Source: Paracoccus endophyticus
Lineage (GTDB): Bacteria > Pseudomonadota > Alphaproteobacteria > Rhodobacterales > Rhodobacteraceae
DNA: 64,000 nucleotides
Reading direction: 5' to 3'
Assembly: GCF_003286075.1 (NCBI RefSeq)
Contig: NZ_QLUV01000013.1
Coordinates: forward strand, 1 to 64,000
This document shows positions 25,541 through 33,842 of the stretch, in pieces. The first letter of the stretch is position 1. Each line of letters begins with the position of its first letter. The position numbers and the translations under genes were made by a program. Under the pieces are notes generated by a model. The model had not been told where the DNA came from. It saw nothing but the letters and a program-made list of their open reading frames with translations, and did no database searches.

Positions 25541-28072
25541 TCAGTTCAGTCCCGGAATACCCTGCAGCGCCTGGCTCAGCGCGTCATCGACGGCCGTGGG
25601 ATCAGCCAGATCCGCGGGCGGCACGTCGGCCACGCCCGCCCGGGCCTCCGCCACGGCGGCCTCCATGGCCAGGGCCGTGTCGGCGGTCCCCACCGTCGAT
25701 TCGCGGCTGCGGGGCGGGGCGGCGAGGGCGTCGGGCACCGGCGTCACCCGCACCTCGGCCGGCACCGGCGCGGCCGTGACCTCGACCGGGGCGGGCTGGG
25801 GCGCGGGCGCCGGGGCGGGACCGCCCATCGCCTCGGCCATGGCGGCCGACAGCGCGTCGGGCTGCCCGTTCGCGGCGCCGATCTCGACCGAGGGCGCGAC
25901 CTGCCCCTCGACCGGCTGGGCCGCGGCCACGGCCTCGGCCAGCGCGGCGGCCAGCGGGTCGTTGGCGTCCGTCGAGATGACGTCGGACGCCACGATCACC
26001 TGCCCCGCCGCACCGGGCGCCACGACATCCAGCGACTTGGCGGGCAGGCCCTCATGCACCTCGGACATCACCGCCTGCCAGATCTCGGCCGGCAAGCCGC
26101 CCCCGGTCACATCCTTCAGCGGGGTGTTGTCGTCATAGCCCATCCACACGCCGGTCACGTACTGCTCGGTAAAGCCGATGAACCAGGCGTCGCGGTACGA
26201 GGATGTCGTGCCGGTCTTGCCCGCCGCCTCGCGGCCCTCCAGCCGGGCGCGGCGGCCGGTGCCGTTCTCGACCACCTGCGTCATCATGTAGATCAGCTCG
26301 CTTGCCGCCTTGGGCGAGATCACGCGTTCGCCCAGGCCCCCCGCCTGCCCGATCAGCGGCTTGTCGTCGCCCTTGATCCGCAGCTCGACCAGCCCGTAGG
26401 GCCGCACCGAGGTGCCGCCATTGCGGATGCCGGCATAGGCGCCGGTCATTTCCAGCAAGGTCGATTCGTCCACGCCCAAGCCCAGTGCCGGACCCGTGGC
26501 CATGTCGTTGGCAAAGCCGAAATCCTGCGCCACGCGGCGGACGTTGTCGCGGCCGACGGCCTCCTGCAGGCGGATCGCGGCGGTGTTGATCGACTGCGAC
26601 AGCGCGGTCGTCAGGGTGATCGTGCCCTTGTAGTTGCGGGTATAGTTCTTGGGCGACCACGGGCCCGATCCCTTGACGTGGATCGTCAGGGGCGCGTCCT
26701 GGATGGTGTCGTTGGGGGAAAACCCCTGGTCCAGCGCCGCGGCATAGATGAAGGGCTTGAAGGACGAGCCGGTCTGCCGCTTGGCCTGGGTCGCGCGGTT
26801 GAAGGTTCCGGTCGTGGTCGTGTCGCGCCCGCCGATCATGGCGCGGACCGCGCCGTCGGCCGACATCACCACCACGGCGGCCTGCGCCTTGGACCCGTCC
26901 TTGACCTTTTCGTCGAACACGCGGGCCAGCGCGCGCTCGGCGGCCCGCTGGATCTGCTGGTCAAAGGTCGTGGTGATCGTCACGTCCTCGGTGGTTTCCG
27001 TGGTCAGAAAGCCGGGACCGGACTCCATCACCCAGTCGGCGAAATAGCCGCCCGCCCGCGCCGCCGCCGCCCGGCTGAGGACGGCGGGACTGGCGCTGGC
27101 CGCGGCGAACTCGGCATCGTCCAGATAGCCCTGGTCGTGCATCAGCCCCAGGATCACCGCCGCGCGGTCCTGCGCGCGCTGGAGGTTCGACACCGGCGAG
27201 AAATAGCTGGGCGCCTTGAGCAATCCGGCCAGCATGGCGGCCTCGGCGGCGTTCACGTCGGCCGCGGGCTTGCCGAAATAACGCTGGCTCGCCGCCTCGA
27301 ACCCGCGGGCGCCGGCCCCCAGATAGCTGCGGTTCATGTAGATGTTCAGGATGTCCTGCTTGGAATATTTCGCTTCCATGGCAAGGGAATAGGGAACTTC
27401 CTTCACCTTGCGCCACAACGAGGACCTGCGGCACTCGGTCTCGTATTCCGCTTCGGACTTCCACTTGATGGGATCGAACTCTTCGCCCAGGCACAGCAGC
27501 TTGGACACCTGCTGCGTGATGGTCGAGCCGCCATTGCCCTCCAGCGGGCCGCGGCCCTCGGCCATGTTGATCTTGATGGCACTGGCGATGCCGCGTGGGT
27601 CGATGCCCAGGTGGGAAAAGAACCGCTTATCCTCGGTGGCCACGACCGCGTTCTTCAGAACCGGCGCGATGCGGTCGGCGGACACGGTGTTGAAGGTCTC
27701 GCCCCGCCAGGCGAACACCCGGCCATCGCGGTCCAGCATCGTCACCGATCCGCGCGCCCGGCCGTCAAACAGCGCCGAGGGTTCCGGCAGCGTGGACCAG
27801 TAATAGGCGACCGACACGCCCAGGATCAGGGCGATGGTCAGCCCCAGCCGCCACAGCGATCCCCACACGACCCGCCAGAACAGGCCGAAGGTGCCGGCGA
27901 TGCCGCGGGTCAGGACGTTGCCGCGCCGGCGCCGGGGCGGCGGCGGGGGTGCCCCGCGCCGGCGCGCCGCCTGCGGCGGCAGCCCGCCCGAGGGGGGCGA
28001 GCCGCCCGGCGGCGTCGCATCGGGATAGCGCTTGTCGGCGGTGATGCGCCGCGGACCTGTCGGTCGTTTCAT
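25541..28072 (-). CDS. mrcA: Class A penicillin-binding protein 1A
   Basis: An 843-residue bifunctional peptidoglycan synthase. A Pro/Arg-rich cytoplasmic N-terminus (1-52) leads to one membrane anchor (about 65-85). The glycosyltransferase domain (GT51) has the catalytic Glu in ATEDKRFFSHLGID near 145 and GGSTITQQ near 180. The transpeptidase domain has S-x-x-K in TGSSFKPF near 434, S-x-N in SQSIN near 494 and KTGTT near 619. The last 140 residues are Ala/Pro/Val-rich and probably disordered. The ATG at 28072 follows AGGAACACAGGC. It is divergent from amtB across 276 bases and convergent with phbB. Confidence 0.92.
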   Translation of the reverse strand: MKRPTGPRRITADKRYPDATPPGGSPPSGGLPPQAARRRGAPPPPPRRRRGNVLTRGIAGTFGLFWRVVWGSLWRLGLTIALILGVSVAYYWSTLPEPSALFDGRARGSVTMLDRDGRVFAWRGETFNTVSADRIAPVLKNAVVATEDKRFFSHLGIDPRGIASAIKINMAEGRGPLEGNGGSTITQQVSKLLCLGEEFDPIKWKSEAEYETECRRSSLWRKVKEVPYSLAMEAKYSKQDILNIYMNRSYLGAGARGFEAASQRYFGKPAADVNAAEAAMLAGLLKAPSYFSPVSNLQRAQDRAAVILGLMHDQGYLDDAEFAAASASPAVLSRAAAARAGGYFADWVMESGPGFLTTETTEDVTITTTFDQQIQRAAERALARVFDEKVKDGSKAQAAVVVMSADGAVRAMIGGRDTTTTGTFNRATQAKRQTGSSFKPFIYAAALDQGFSPNDTIQDAPLTIHVKGSGPWSPKNYTRNYKGTITLTTALSQSINTAAIRLQEAVGRDNVRRVAQDFGFANDMATGPALGLGVDESTLLEMTGAYAGIRNGGTSVRPYGLVELRIKGDDKPLIGQAGGLGERVISPKAASELIYMMTQVVENGTGRRARLEGREAAGKTGTTSSYRDAWFIGFTEQYVTGVWMGYDDNTPLKDVTGGGLPAEIWQAVMSEVHEGLPAKSLDVVAPGAAGQVIVASDVISTDANDPLAAALAEAVAAAQPVEGQVAPSVEIGAANGQPDALSAAMAEAMGGPAPAPAPQPAPVEVTAAPVPAEVRVTPVPDALAAPPRSRESTVGTADTALAMEAAVAEARAGVADVPPADLADPTAVDDALSQALQGIPGLN

Positions 28073-28348
28073 GCCTGTGTTCCTGCCCGGCCGTCCGCGC
28101 GGCCTTTCGCGCCTCATACAGCAGCCCGCCCCTGCTGCAAACAGCCGCGGGGGCCCGTGCGCGCGCGGTCGCCCAGTCGTGACCTGCCGTGTTGCGCGCC
28201 AGCCTGCCCCGCTGCTGCCGGGTTTTTGGGCAGCGGCGCGCGGCGGGCAGCGCGCGGGCCGGGGCAGGCTGGACCCGCGTGCCCCGCGCAGGCCCCCTGA
28301 CGTCGTGGCGGCCCGACCCGCGGGCCGCGTCAGACGGATCGAGGGAAG

Positions 28349-29848
28349 ATGACCCACAGCCCCATGCTGCCGGCCCCGTGCCGCCCGCCCTGCCCCGCCC
28401 TGCACCCCCGGGCCTCCGCGCCGACACCGTGGCGCCGCGCCCTGCCCGTGGTGCTGATGGCCGCCGCCCTGCTGGCGGGGGCCGACAGCGCCCTGGCGCA
28501 GGCCGCGGCGGACGCCGCAGTCGCGGCGCCGACGCCCGTCCCGGTGCCCGACAAGGGCGACACCGCCTGGGTGATGATCTCGGCCATTCTGGTGATGATG
28601 ATGACCCTTCCCGGCCTTGCGCTGTTCTATGGGGGGCTGGTGCGGTCGCGCAACGTGCTGTCGGTGCTGATGCAGGTGCTGGCCACCTTCAGCGTGATGG
28701 CGATCCTGTGGGTCGCGTTCGGCTATTCGCTGGCCTTCACCGGGGCCGCCACGGCCGAGGACGCAGGCCCGCTGACCCCGTTCATCGGCGGGCTGTCCAA
28801 GGCGTTCCTGGCGGGCGTTAACACCGGCACCGTCGCGGAAAGCTTTTCCACCGGCGTCTTCATCCCCGAATATGCCTTCGTGATCTTCCAGATGGCCTTT
28901 GCCTGCATCGCGCCCGCGCTGATCGTCGGCGCCACCGCCGAGCGGATGAAGTTTTCGGCGATCCTGGCCTTCGTGGTGATCTGGTTCGTGTTCTCGTATC
29001 TGCCGATGGCCCACATGGTCTGGTGGTGGGGCGGCCCCAGCGCCTATGGTGCGCCGTCGGGCTATCTGTTCGGGCACGGCGCGCTGGACTTTGCCGGCGG
29101 CACCGTCATCCACATCAACGCGGGCATCGCGGGGCTGGTCGCGGCCCTCGTCGCCGGCCCGCGCGTGGGCTGGGGCAAAGAGCTGATGGCCCCCCACAAC
29201 CTGACCTTTACCCTGATCGGCGGCTGCCTGCTGTGGATCGGCTGGTTCGGCTTCAACGCGGGGTCCAACCTCGAGGCGAACGGCCTGACCGCGCTGGCGA
29301 TCCTGAACACCGCCGTCGCCACCGCCGCCGCGGCCCTGGCGTGGAGCTTCGGGGAATGGATCATGCGCGGCCACCCCTCGCTGCTGGGGGGCGTGTCGGG
29401 CGCGGTCGCGGGGCTGGTCGGGATCACGCCGGGCGCCGGGTTCGTCGGCCCCATGGGGGCGATCGCCATCGGCCTGATCGCCGGCCTGGCCTGCATGTGG
29501 GTTGTCGTGGCGCTGAAGGCGCGCATCGGCATCGACGACAGCCTGGACGTGTTCGGCATCCACGGGGTCGGCGGCATCGTCGGCGCGATCCTGACGGGCG
29601 TGTTCGCCGCCCCGTCGCTGGGGGGCGCGGGCGTCTTCGACTATGCCGCGGGCGCGGTCGCCGCGTTCGACATGGGCCATCAGGTCTATGTGCAGGCGCT
29701 GGGGGTCGCGGTCTGCGTCCTGTGGTCGGGCCTGGTGTCCTTCGTGGCCATCCACCTGGTCAGGGCCGTGATCGGCCTGCGCGTCAGCACCGCCGACGAA
29801 CGCCAGGGGCTGGACCTGACCACCCACGGCGAGAACGCCTACAACTGA
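28349..29848 (+). CDS. amtB: Ammonium transporter AmtB
   Basis: A 499-residue Amt/Rh channel. A signal-like N-terminal segment (to about 51, ALAQ) precedes eleven membrane helices. The twin pore histidines are in GGTVIHINAG (near 255) and FGIHGVGG (near 405), and AFACIAPALIVGATAERMKF is the family signature. It imports ammonium/ammonia at low nitrogen and is normally closed by PII protein GlnK. No glnK gene is adjacent, unlike the usual glnK-amtB pair. The first ATG has its purine run very close; an ATG five codons in is a possible alternative. A strong terminator follows. Confidence 0.93.
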   Translation: MTHSPMLPAPCRPPCPALHPRASAPTPWRRALPVVLMAAALLAGADSALAQAAADAAVAAPTPVPVPDKGDTAWVMISAILVMMMTLPGLALFYGGLVRSRNVLSVLMQVLATFSVMAILWVAFGYSLAFTGAATAEDAGPLTPFIGGLSKAFLAGVNTGTVAESFSTGVFIPEYAFVIFQMAFACIAPALIVGATAERMKFSAILAFVVIWFVFSYLPMAHMVWWWGGPSAYGAPSGYLFGHGALDFAGGTVIHINAGIAGLVAALVAGPRVGWGKELMAPHNLTFTLIGGCLLWIGWFGFNAGSNLEANGLTALAILNTAVATAAAALAWSFGEWIMRGHPSLLGGVSGAVAGLVGITPGAGFVGPMGAIAIGLIAGLACMWVVVALKARIGIDDSLDVFGIHGVGGIVGAILTGVFAAPSLGGAGVFDYAAGAVAAFDMGHQVYVQALGVAVCVLWSGLVSFVAIHLVRAVIGLRVSTADERQGLDLTTHGENAYN

Positions 29849-29869
29849 GGGGGGTGCCTGCGCGACGAC

Positions 29870-29898
29870 AAGGCCCGGCGCAGCTGCCGGGCCTTTTT
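29870..29898 (+). terminator. Intrinsic terminator after amtB
   Basis: An AAGGCCCGGC / GCCGGGCCTT stem with a short loop followed by five T residues, 22 bases past the amtB stop. By symmetry it could also serve the convergent polyprenyl synthase gene, which ends at 29924. Confidence 0.85.
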
Positions 29899-29923
29899 GC
29901 GTGACCTGCGGCACGCTGCGTCG

Positions 29924-30925
29924 TCAGGCGACCCGCGCCACCACGAACTCTGCGAGGTCGGCCAGCAGGTCGCGCAGCTCGCCCCCCGGCACCGCGCCCA
30001 GCGCCGTCCGCGCCCGCCCGGCCCAGTCCAGCGCATCGGCCCGCGCCGCCGCGATGGACCCGTGGCGGGCCAGGATCTCCAGCGCCCGGTCCAGGTCGCC
30101 GGGGCGCTGCTGGCCCTTCTCGATGGTGCGTTCCCAGAAGGCGCGCTCGTCGTCGTCCGCCGCGGCCACCGCCTTGATGACCGGCAGCGTCAGCTTGCGC
30201 TCGCGGAAGTCGTCGCCGACGTTCTTGCCGATCGTCTCGGTCGAGCCGCTGTAATCCAGCACGTCGTCCACGATCTGGAACGCGATCCCCAGCGCATCGC
30301 CATAGTCGTGCAGCGCCTGCACCTGTGCGGGCGTGCCGCCTGCGATCACGCCCCCGACCTCGGTCGCGGCGGAAAACAGCGCGGCGGTCTTGCCGCGGAC
30401 GACCTGCAGATAGATGTCCTCGTCGGTGGCCAGGTCCTGCGCGGCGGTCAGTTGCAGCACCTCGCCCTCGGCGATGGTGGCCGAGGCGCTGGCGAGGATG
30501 TTCATGACGCGCATGCTGCCCGTCTCGGTCATCAGCTGGAAGCTGCGCGCGAACAGATAGTCGCCGACCAGCACGCTGGACTTGTTGTCCCACAGCAGGT
30601 TGGCGGTGGGGCGTCCGCGGCGCTGGCGGCTTTCGTCCACCACGTCGTCGTGCAGCAGCGTGGCGGTATGGATGAACTCGACCGTGGCGGCCAGCAGGTG
30701 ATGGTGCGTGCCCCGATAGCCCAGCAGGCGCGCGGCCGCGATCGTCAGCAGCGGGCGCAGCCGCTTGCCGCCGGCGCCGACCAGATGGGCCGTCACCTCG
30801 GGGATGCGGGGGGCGTGGCGGCTTTCCATCCGGGTGCGGATCAGCGTGTCCACCGCGGCCATGTCGGCGGACAGCAGGCCCGACAGCCGGTCCAGCGGTT
30901 TCGAGACGTGTTCGGTCACACCCAT
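29924..30925 (-). CDS. Polyprenyl diphosphate synthase (IspB/DdsA type, ubiquinone side chain)
   Basis: A 333-residue trans-isoprenyl diphosphate synthase. The first Asp-rich motif is DDVVD at 93-97 (HTATLLHDDVVDES) and the second is DDVLD at 220-224 (FQIVDDVLDYSG); GGKRLRP at 52-58 binds isopentenyl diphosphate. It elongates farnesyl/geranylgeranyl diphosphate with IPP for the ubiquinone tail. Rhodobacteraceae have Q10, so a decaprenyl (DdsA-like) product is likely but chain length cannot be read from sequence alone. ATG at 30925 is followed by a typical short lead. It is divergent from the DUF2007 gene by 72 bases. Confidence 0.88.
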   Translation of the reverse strand: MGVTEHVSKPLDRLSGLLSADMAAVDTLIRTRMESRHAPRIPEVTAHLVGAGGKRLRPLLTIAAARLLGYRGTHHHLLAATVEFIHTATLLHDDVVDESRQRRGRPTANLLWDNKSSVLVGDYLFARSFQLMTETGSMRVMNILASASATIAEGEVLQLTAAQDLATDEDIYLQVVRGKTAALFSAATEVGGVIAGGTPAQVQALHDYGDALGIAFQIVDDVLDYSGSTETIGKNVGDDFRERKLTLPVIKAVAAADDDERAFWERTIEKGQQRPGDLDRALEILARHGSIAAARADALDWAGRARTALGAVPGGELRDLLADLAEFVVARVA

Positions 30926-30997
30926 GTCACCCACCCTTTCCGCGAGGGGGATTGCCACGCCGTGGACAGTTTCGCAACCGCGCCCTAGCGTTGGGGG

Positions 30998-31204
30998 ATG
31001 AAGGAAATCCTGCGCGCCACCGACCCGCTGACCCTGACCCATGCCGCCGCCGTGCTGGCGGGCGAAGGGATCGCCAGCTTTGAATTCGACCGGCACATGA
31101 GCGTGCTGGACGGCTCGATCGGCATCCTGCCGCGGCGACTGATGGTGGCCGACCGCGACCAAGCCCGGGCCGGCGCGATCCTGCGCGACCTCGGGATCAC
31201 ATGA
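30998..31204 (+). CDS. DUF2007-domain small protein
   Basis: The 68-residue product, starting MKEILRATDPLTLTHAAAVL, fits the DUF2007 fold (often called putative signal-transducing protein): an N-terminal strand-helix, then FEFDRHMS and a final RRLMVADRDQARAGAIL. The function is unknown. Its stop overlaps the start of the methyltransferase gene (ATGA), an arrangement repeated in many Rhodobacteraceae next to the polyprenyl synthase gene by my recollection. Confidence 0.78.
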   Translation: MKEILRATDPLTLTHAAAVLAGEGIASFEFDRHMSVLDGSIGILPRRLMVADRDQARAGAILRDLGIT

Positions 31205-31956
31205 TCGAGGCGCCCGACGGCGCAACGCGCCGCGATGCGTTCCTGGGCGGCCGCCTGCATCTGACGCAGCCTGCCCGCGGCTATCGCGCCGGGGCCGACG
31301 CGGTGATGCTGGCCGCGGCCTGCTCGGCTGCACCGGGGACGCGTGTGCTGGACCTGGGCTGCGGCGCGGGGGCGGCGATGCTGTGCCTGGGGGTGCGGGT
31401 GCCCGGCCTTGACCTGACGGGCGTGGAACGCGACCCCGGCATGGCCGACCTGGCCCGCGACAACGCGGCCGCCAACGCCATCGTGGCGCGCGTCGTCACC
31501 GCGGACGTGACCGCCCTGCCCGCGGCCCTGCGCGCCGAACGCTTTGACCATGCGATCGCCAACCCGCCGTTCTTCGGTCCCGGCACCCAGGCGCCCGATC
31601 CCGCGCGCGCCGCCGCCCGGCACGAGGACGCCCCCCTGCCCGCCTGGATCGACGCCGCCCTGCGCCGGCTGCGTCCCGGCGGCACGCTGACGCTGATCCA
31701 CCGGGCCGAGGCGCTGGACCGCATCCTGATCGGGCTGGACGGGCGGGCGGGCGATGTGGCCGTGCTGCCGGTCGCGGCGCGGGCCGACCGTGCCGCCGGG
31801 CGGGTGATCGTGCGGGCGCGCAAGGGCGCGCGCGGACCGCTGCGGCTGCTTGCGCCCTTTGTCATGCACGCCGCGGCGGCACATCTGCGCGACGGCGAGG
31901 ATCTGACGCCCGCCGCGCAGGCAGTTCTGCGACACGCGGCGCCGATCGCGCCATAG
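31201..31956 (+). CDS. TrmN6-like tRNA(Val) adenine-N6 methyltransferase
   Basis: A 251-residue class I methyltransferase with motif I VLDLGCGAGAAML near 50 and the N6-adenine/amino methylation motif NPPF near 122 (IANPPFFGPG). The N-terminal part (FLGGRLHLTQPARGYRAGADAVMLAAA) is typical of the YfiC/TrmN6 group that methylates A37 of tRNA(Val). The substrate is inferred from the family. The start overlaps the DUF2007 stop, so the two are cotranslated. Confidence 0.82.
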   Translation: MIEAPDGATRRDAFLGGRLHLTQPARGYRAGADAVMLAAACSAAPGTRVLDLGCGAGAAMLCLGVRVPGLDLTGVERDPGMADLARDNAAANAIVARVVTADVTALPAALRAERFDHAIANPPFFGPGTQAPDPARAAARHEDAPLPAWIDAALRRLRPGGTLTLIHRAEALDRILIGLDGRAGDVAVLPVAARADRAAGRVIVRARKGARGPLRLLAPFVMHAAAAHLRDGEDLTPAAQAVLRHAAPIAP

Positions 31957-32028
31957 TTGTCGCCGGGGGGTGACAGAATCGGGGCGTTGTGATGGAATCG
32001 TGACACCGACCACAGTCAGGAGGATGAG

Positions 32029-32193
32029 ATGACCGTTCAGTCCCATGTCCAGGAACTGCGCAGGAAGCACCAGAATCTGTCGGAGGAGGTCGAGCGCGCG
32101 CAGCGTACGCCCAGCGCGGACGACCTGGCCATCGCAGCCATGAAAAAGGAAAAGCTGCGGCTCAAGGAGGAAATCTCTCGTCTCAGCCACTGA
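32029..32193 (+). CDS. YdcH/DUF465-family small coiled-coil protein
   Basis: A 54-residue protein (55 codons with stop), highly charged and helical: HVQELRRKHQNLSEEVE, then DDLAIAAMKKEKLRLKEEI. The pattern H-x-x-L-x-x-K-H-x-x-L and K-K-x-K-L-x-L-K-E-E-I is that of the DUF465/YdcH family, small proteins of unknown function abundant in alphaproteobacteria. AGGAGG lies 6 bases before the ATG, and a clear terminator follows, supporting an independent, well-expressed gene. Confidence 0.85.
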   Translation: MTVQSHVQELRRKHQNLSEEVERAQRTPSADDLAIAAMKKEKLRLKEEISRLSH

Positions 32194-32227
32194 CGACGGA
32201 CCGCCACGCGCGCGGACATGGAACGAC

Positions 32228-32254
32228 AAGGCCGGCGCCCGCGCGCCGGCTTTT
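32228..32254. terminator. Bidirectional terminator between ydcH-like gene and mlaC
   Basis: GCCGGCGC pairs with GCGCCGGC around a 4-base loop, extended by flanking A and T residues and followed by TTTT on the plus strand and by CTTG on the minus strand. It lies between two convergent genes. Confidence 0.8.
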
Positions 32255-32269
32255 GCCATTCGCCGGCGG

Positions 32270-32866
32270 TCAGCCCGCCTGCCGCAGGTCGGCGGTCAGC
32301 GCGCCGACATCGCCGCGGCGGCGGGCCAGCATCGCCGCGATCTCCTCGCGTTCCGAGGCGAGCATGTTCACCCCCTCGATGATGATGTTGAAGAACTTGG
32401 GCCGCCCCGAGCGATCCGAGACATGCCATTCCACCGCCATCGGGCTTTGCCCGCGCAGATAGGCGGTCGACTGGACGGCCCAGAAGGATTTCAGCGGACG
32501 CGCGCCGTTGACCTCGACCCGGCCGCCGATGAACTCGCGAAAGCGCTTGCCGTACTTGCGCCCGATGTATCCCTGCAGGGCGGCCTTGAACGCCTTGAAC
32601 TGGGCGGGATCGACCTGGCGCGCCGCCGGCCCCAGGGCCGAGCGCGCGATGGCGTCCACGTCGGCATGGCGGGCGAAGATGCCCTCGAATTCGCGATACA
32701 TCTGCGCGGGCGCGCGGCCCGAGTTGATGATGGCATAGACCTCCTCGACCGCGCGCTGGATCAGCGCCACGGCGGCGGACTGGTCCAGCGCGCGGGCCGG
32801 GGCCGCAACAAGGATGCAGCCCCCGGCGATCAGGCCCAGGACGCCGCGGCGTGTGTCATTCGGCAT
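32270..32866 (-). CDS. mlaC: MlaC-family phospholipid-binding periplasmic protein
   Basis: A 198-residue exported protein of the MlaC/Ttg2D family, the periplasmic shuttle that moves phospholipid between the outer-membrane MlaA and the inner-membrane MlaFEDB. The leader contains DTRRGVLGLIAGG, a twin-Arg-like motif, then AAPARA. The mature part has FKAALQGYIGRKYGKRF and YLRGQSPMAVEWHV, typical of the family. The ATG at 32866 lies inside the 3' end of mlaA (11-base overlap). The MlaFEDB genes are not in the window. Confidence 0.85.
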   Translation of the reverse strand: MPNDTRRGVLGLIAGGCILVAAPARALDQSAAVALIQRAVEEVYAIINSGRAPAQMYREFEGIFARHADVDAIARSALGPAARQVDPAQFKAFKAALQGYIGRKYGKRFREFIGGRVEVNGARPLKSFWAVQSTAYLRGQSPMAVEWHVSDRSGRPKFFNIIIEGVNMLASEREEIAAMLARRRGDVGALTADLRQAG

Positions 32867-33617
32867 AAGGGTCAATGGCGTCCTGCTCCTGCTTCAGTTC
32901 GAACCGGCGGTGCTGCAGGTACAGCAGCCGGGTCTGCGCGTAACTGTCGGCACTCTCGTGCAGAACCGAGTCGACGGTCGAGCCGAATTGCGTCCGATCA
33001 CCCGCTTTTGACGCGACCCGCGCGGCCAGCTTGGCCGTCCGCTGATCGCGGTTCAGCCAGTTGTCCACGGGATCGATCACCGTATTGACGATCATGCCGG
33101 CCAGGTCGCGTTCGGTGGACGGACCCAGCACCGGCAGTTCCAGATAGGCCCCCTCGGGGACGCCCCAGACGTGCAGCGTCTCGCCGAAGTCGGTGTCGAT
33201 CTCGGGCAGGGCAAAGTCGGCGCCCGCGGGGTCCAGCACGCCGCCCAGGCCCACGGTGGTGTTGACCAGGAACCGGAACGTGTTGCGGATCGCGGGTTCG
33301 GGCCGGCCCTGCAGCAGGCTGTTGACCACCTTTCCGGGCAGCGACAGGTTGGCGCTGACATTGCCGATCATCTCGATCGGTCCCGGCGGCGCCGCATTCG
33401 GCCCCCCCGCGGTCGCCCCCTTCGCAGTCGTGGCAGCAGGTGCGGTGGGCGCGTTTCCGCCGGCCCTGCGCGCCAGCGGGCGCAGCACGGTGGCGTCCAG
33501 CCCCTTGTTGAAGGCATGAACACGCCGGTTGAACGGCTCGTAGGGATCATTGACCCCGCCCGGCGGCGCCGAGGCGCAGGCGGACAGTGTCAGAAACAGC
33601 AGGATGGCTGCGCGCAC
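32856..33617 (-). CDS. mlaA: MlaA/VacJ outer-membrane lipoprotein
   Basis: A 253-residue lipoprotein with leader MRAAILLFLTLSAC (lipobox Cys at 14). The MlaA signature NDPYEPFNRRVHAFNKGLD follows almost at once, and the core has NTTVGLGGVLDPA and FGETLHVWGVPEGAYLELPVLGP. MlaA removes mislocalised phospholipid from the outer leaflet and hands it to MlaC. A short Ala/Thr/Gly insertion (about 52-75) is unusual. GTG at 33617 is chosen because AAGGA sits 7 bases upstream and it gives a normal leader; frames starting further upstream would bury the lipobox. Confidence 0.87.
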   Translation of the reverse strand: MRAAILLFLTLSACASAPPGGVNDPYEPFNRRVHAFNKGLDATVLRPLARRAGGNAPTAPAATTAKGATAGGPNAAPPGPIEMIGNVSANLSLPGKVVNSLLQGRPEPAIRNTFRFLVNTTVGLGGVLDPAGADFALPEIDTDFGETLHVWGVPEGAYLELPVLGPSTERDLAGMIVNTVIDPVDNWLNRDQRTAKLAARVASKAGDRTQFGSTVDSVLHESADSYAQTRLLYLQHRRFELKQEQDAIDPYAE

Positions 33618-33842
33618 GAACGGTTCCTTAAGGCTTGCCCGGCTATCAGGGCGGCGACGGACTGGTGAACTGGGGCCTGTTTCGGCGCCTGCCGATGGGA
33701 TAGACAAGGGATTGACGCGCGGCAACCGCTGCGCCACGGACCGGACGCGCTGGCGGGACAACGCCCGCGCGGGTCACGCGACGATGCGGCCGGGCAACCG
33801 GCAGGCAGGACGACACGAGCGGCGGCGGCCGCGCAACTTGGG

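Noticed and set aside
25454..28300. A 948-codon plus-strand frame opposite the PBP gene
   Set aside because: Antisense shadow; the real gene has all PBP motifs in order.
31201..31956. The methyltransferase as a DNA adenine methyltransferase of a restriction system
   Set aside because: NPPF is shared, but size, N-terminal sequence and DUF2007 coupling fit TrmN6-like tRNA methylation, and no restriction gene is adjacent.
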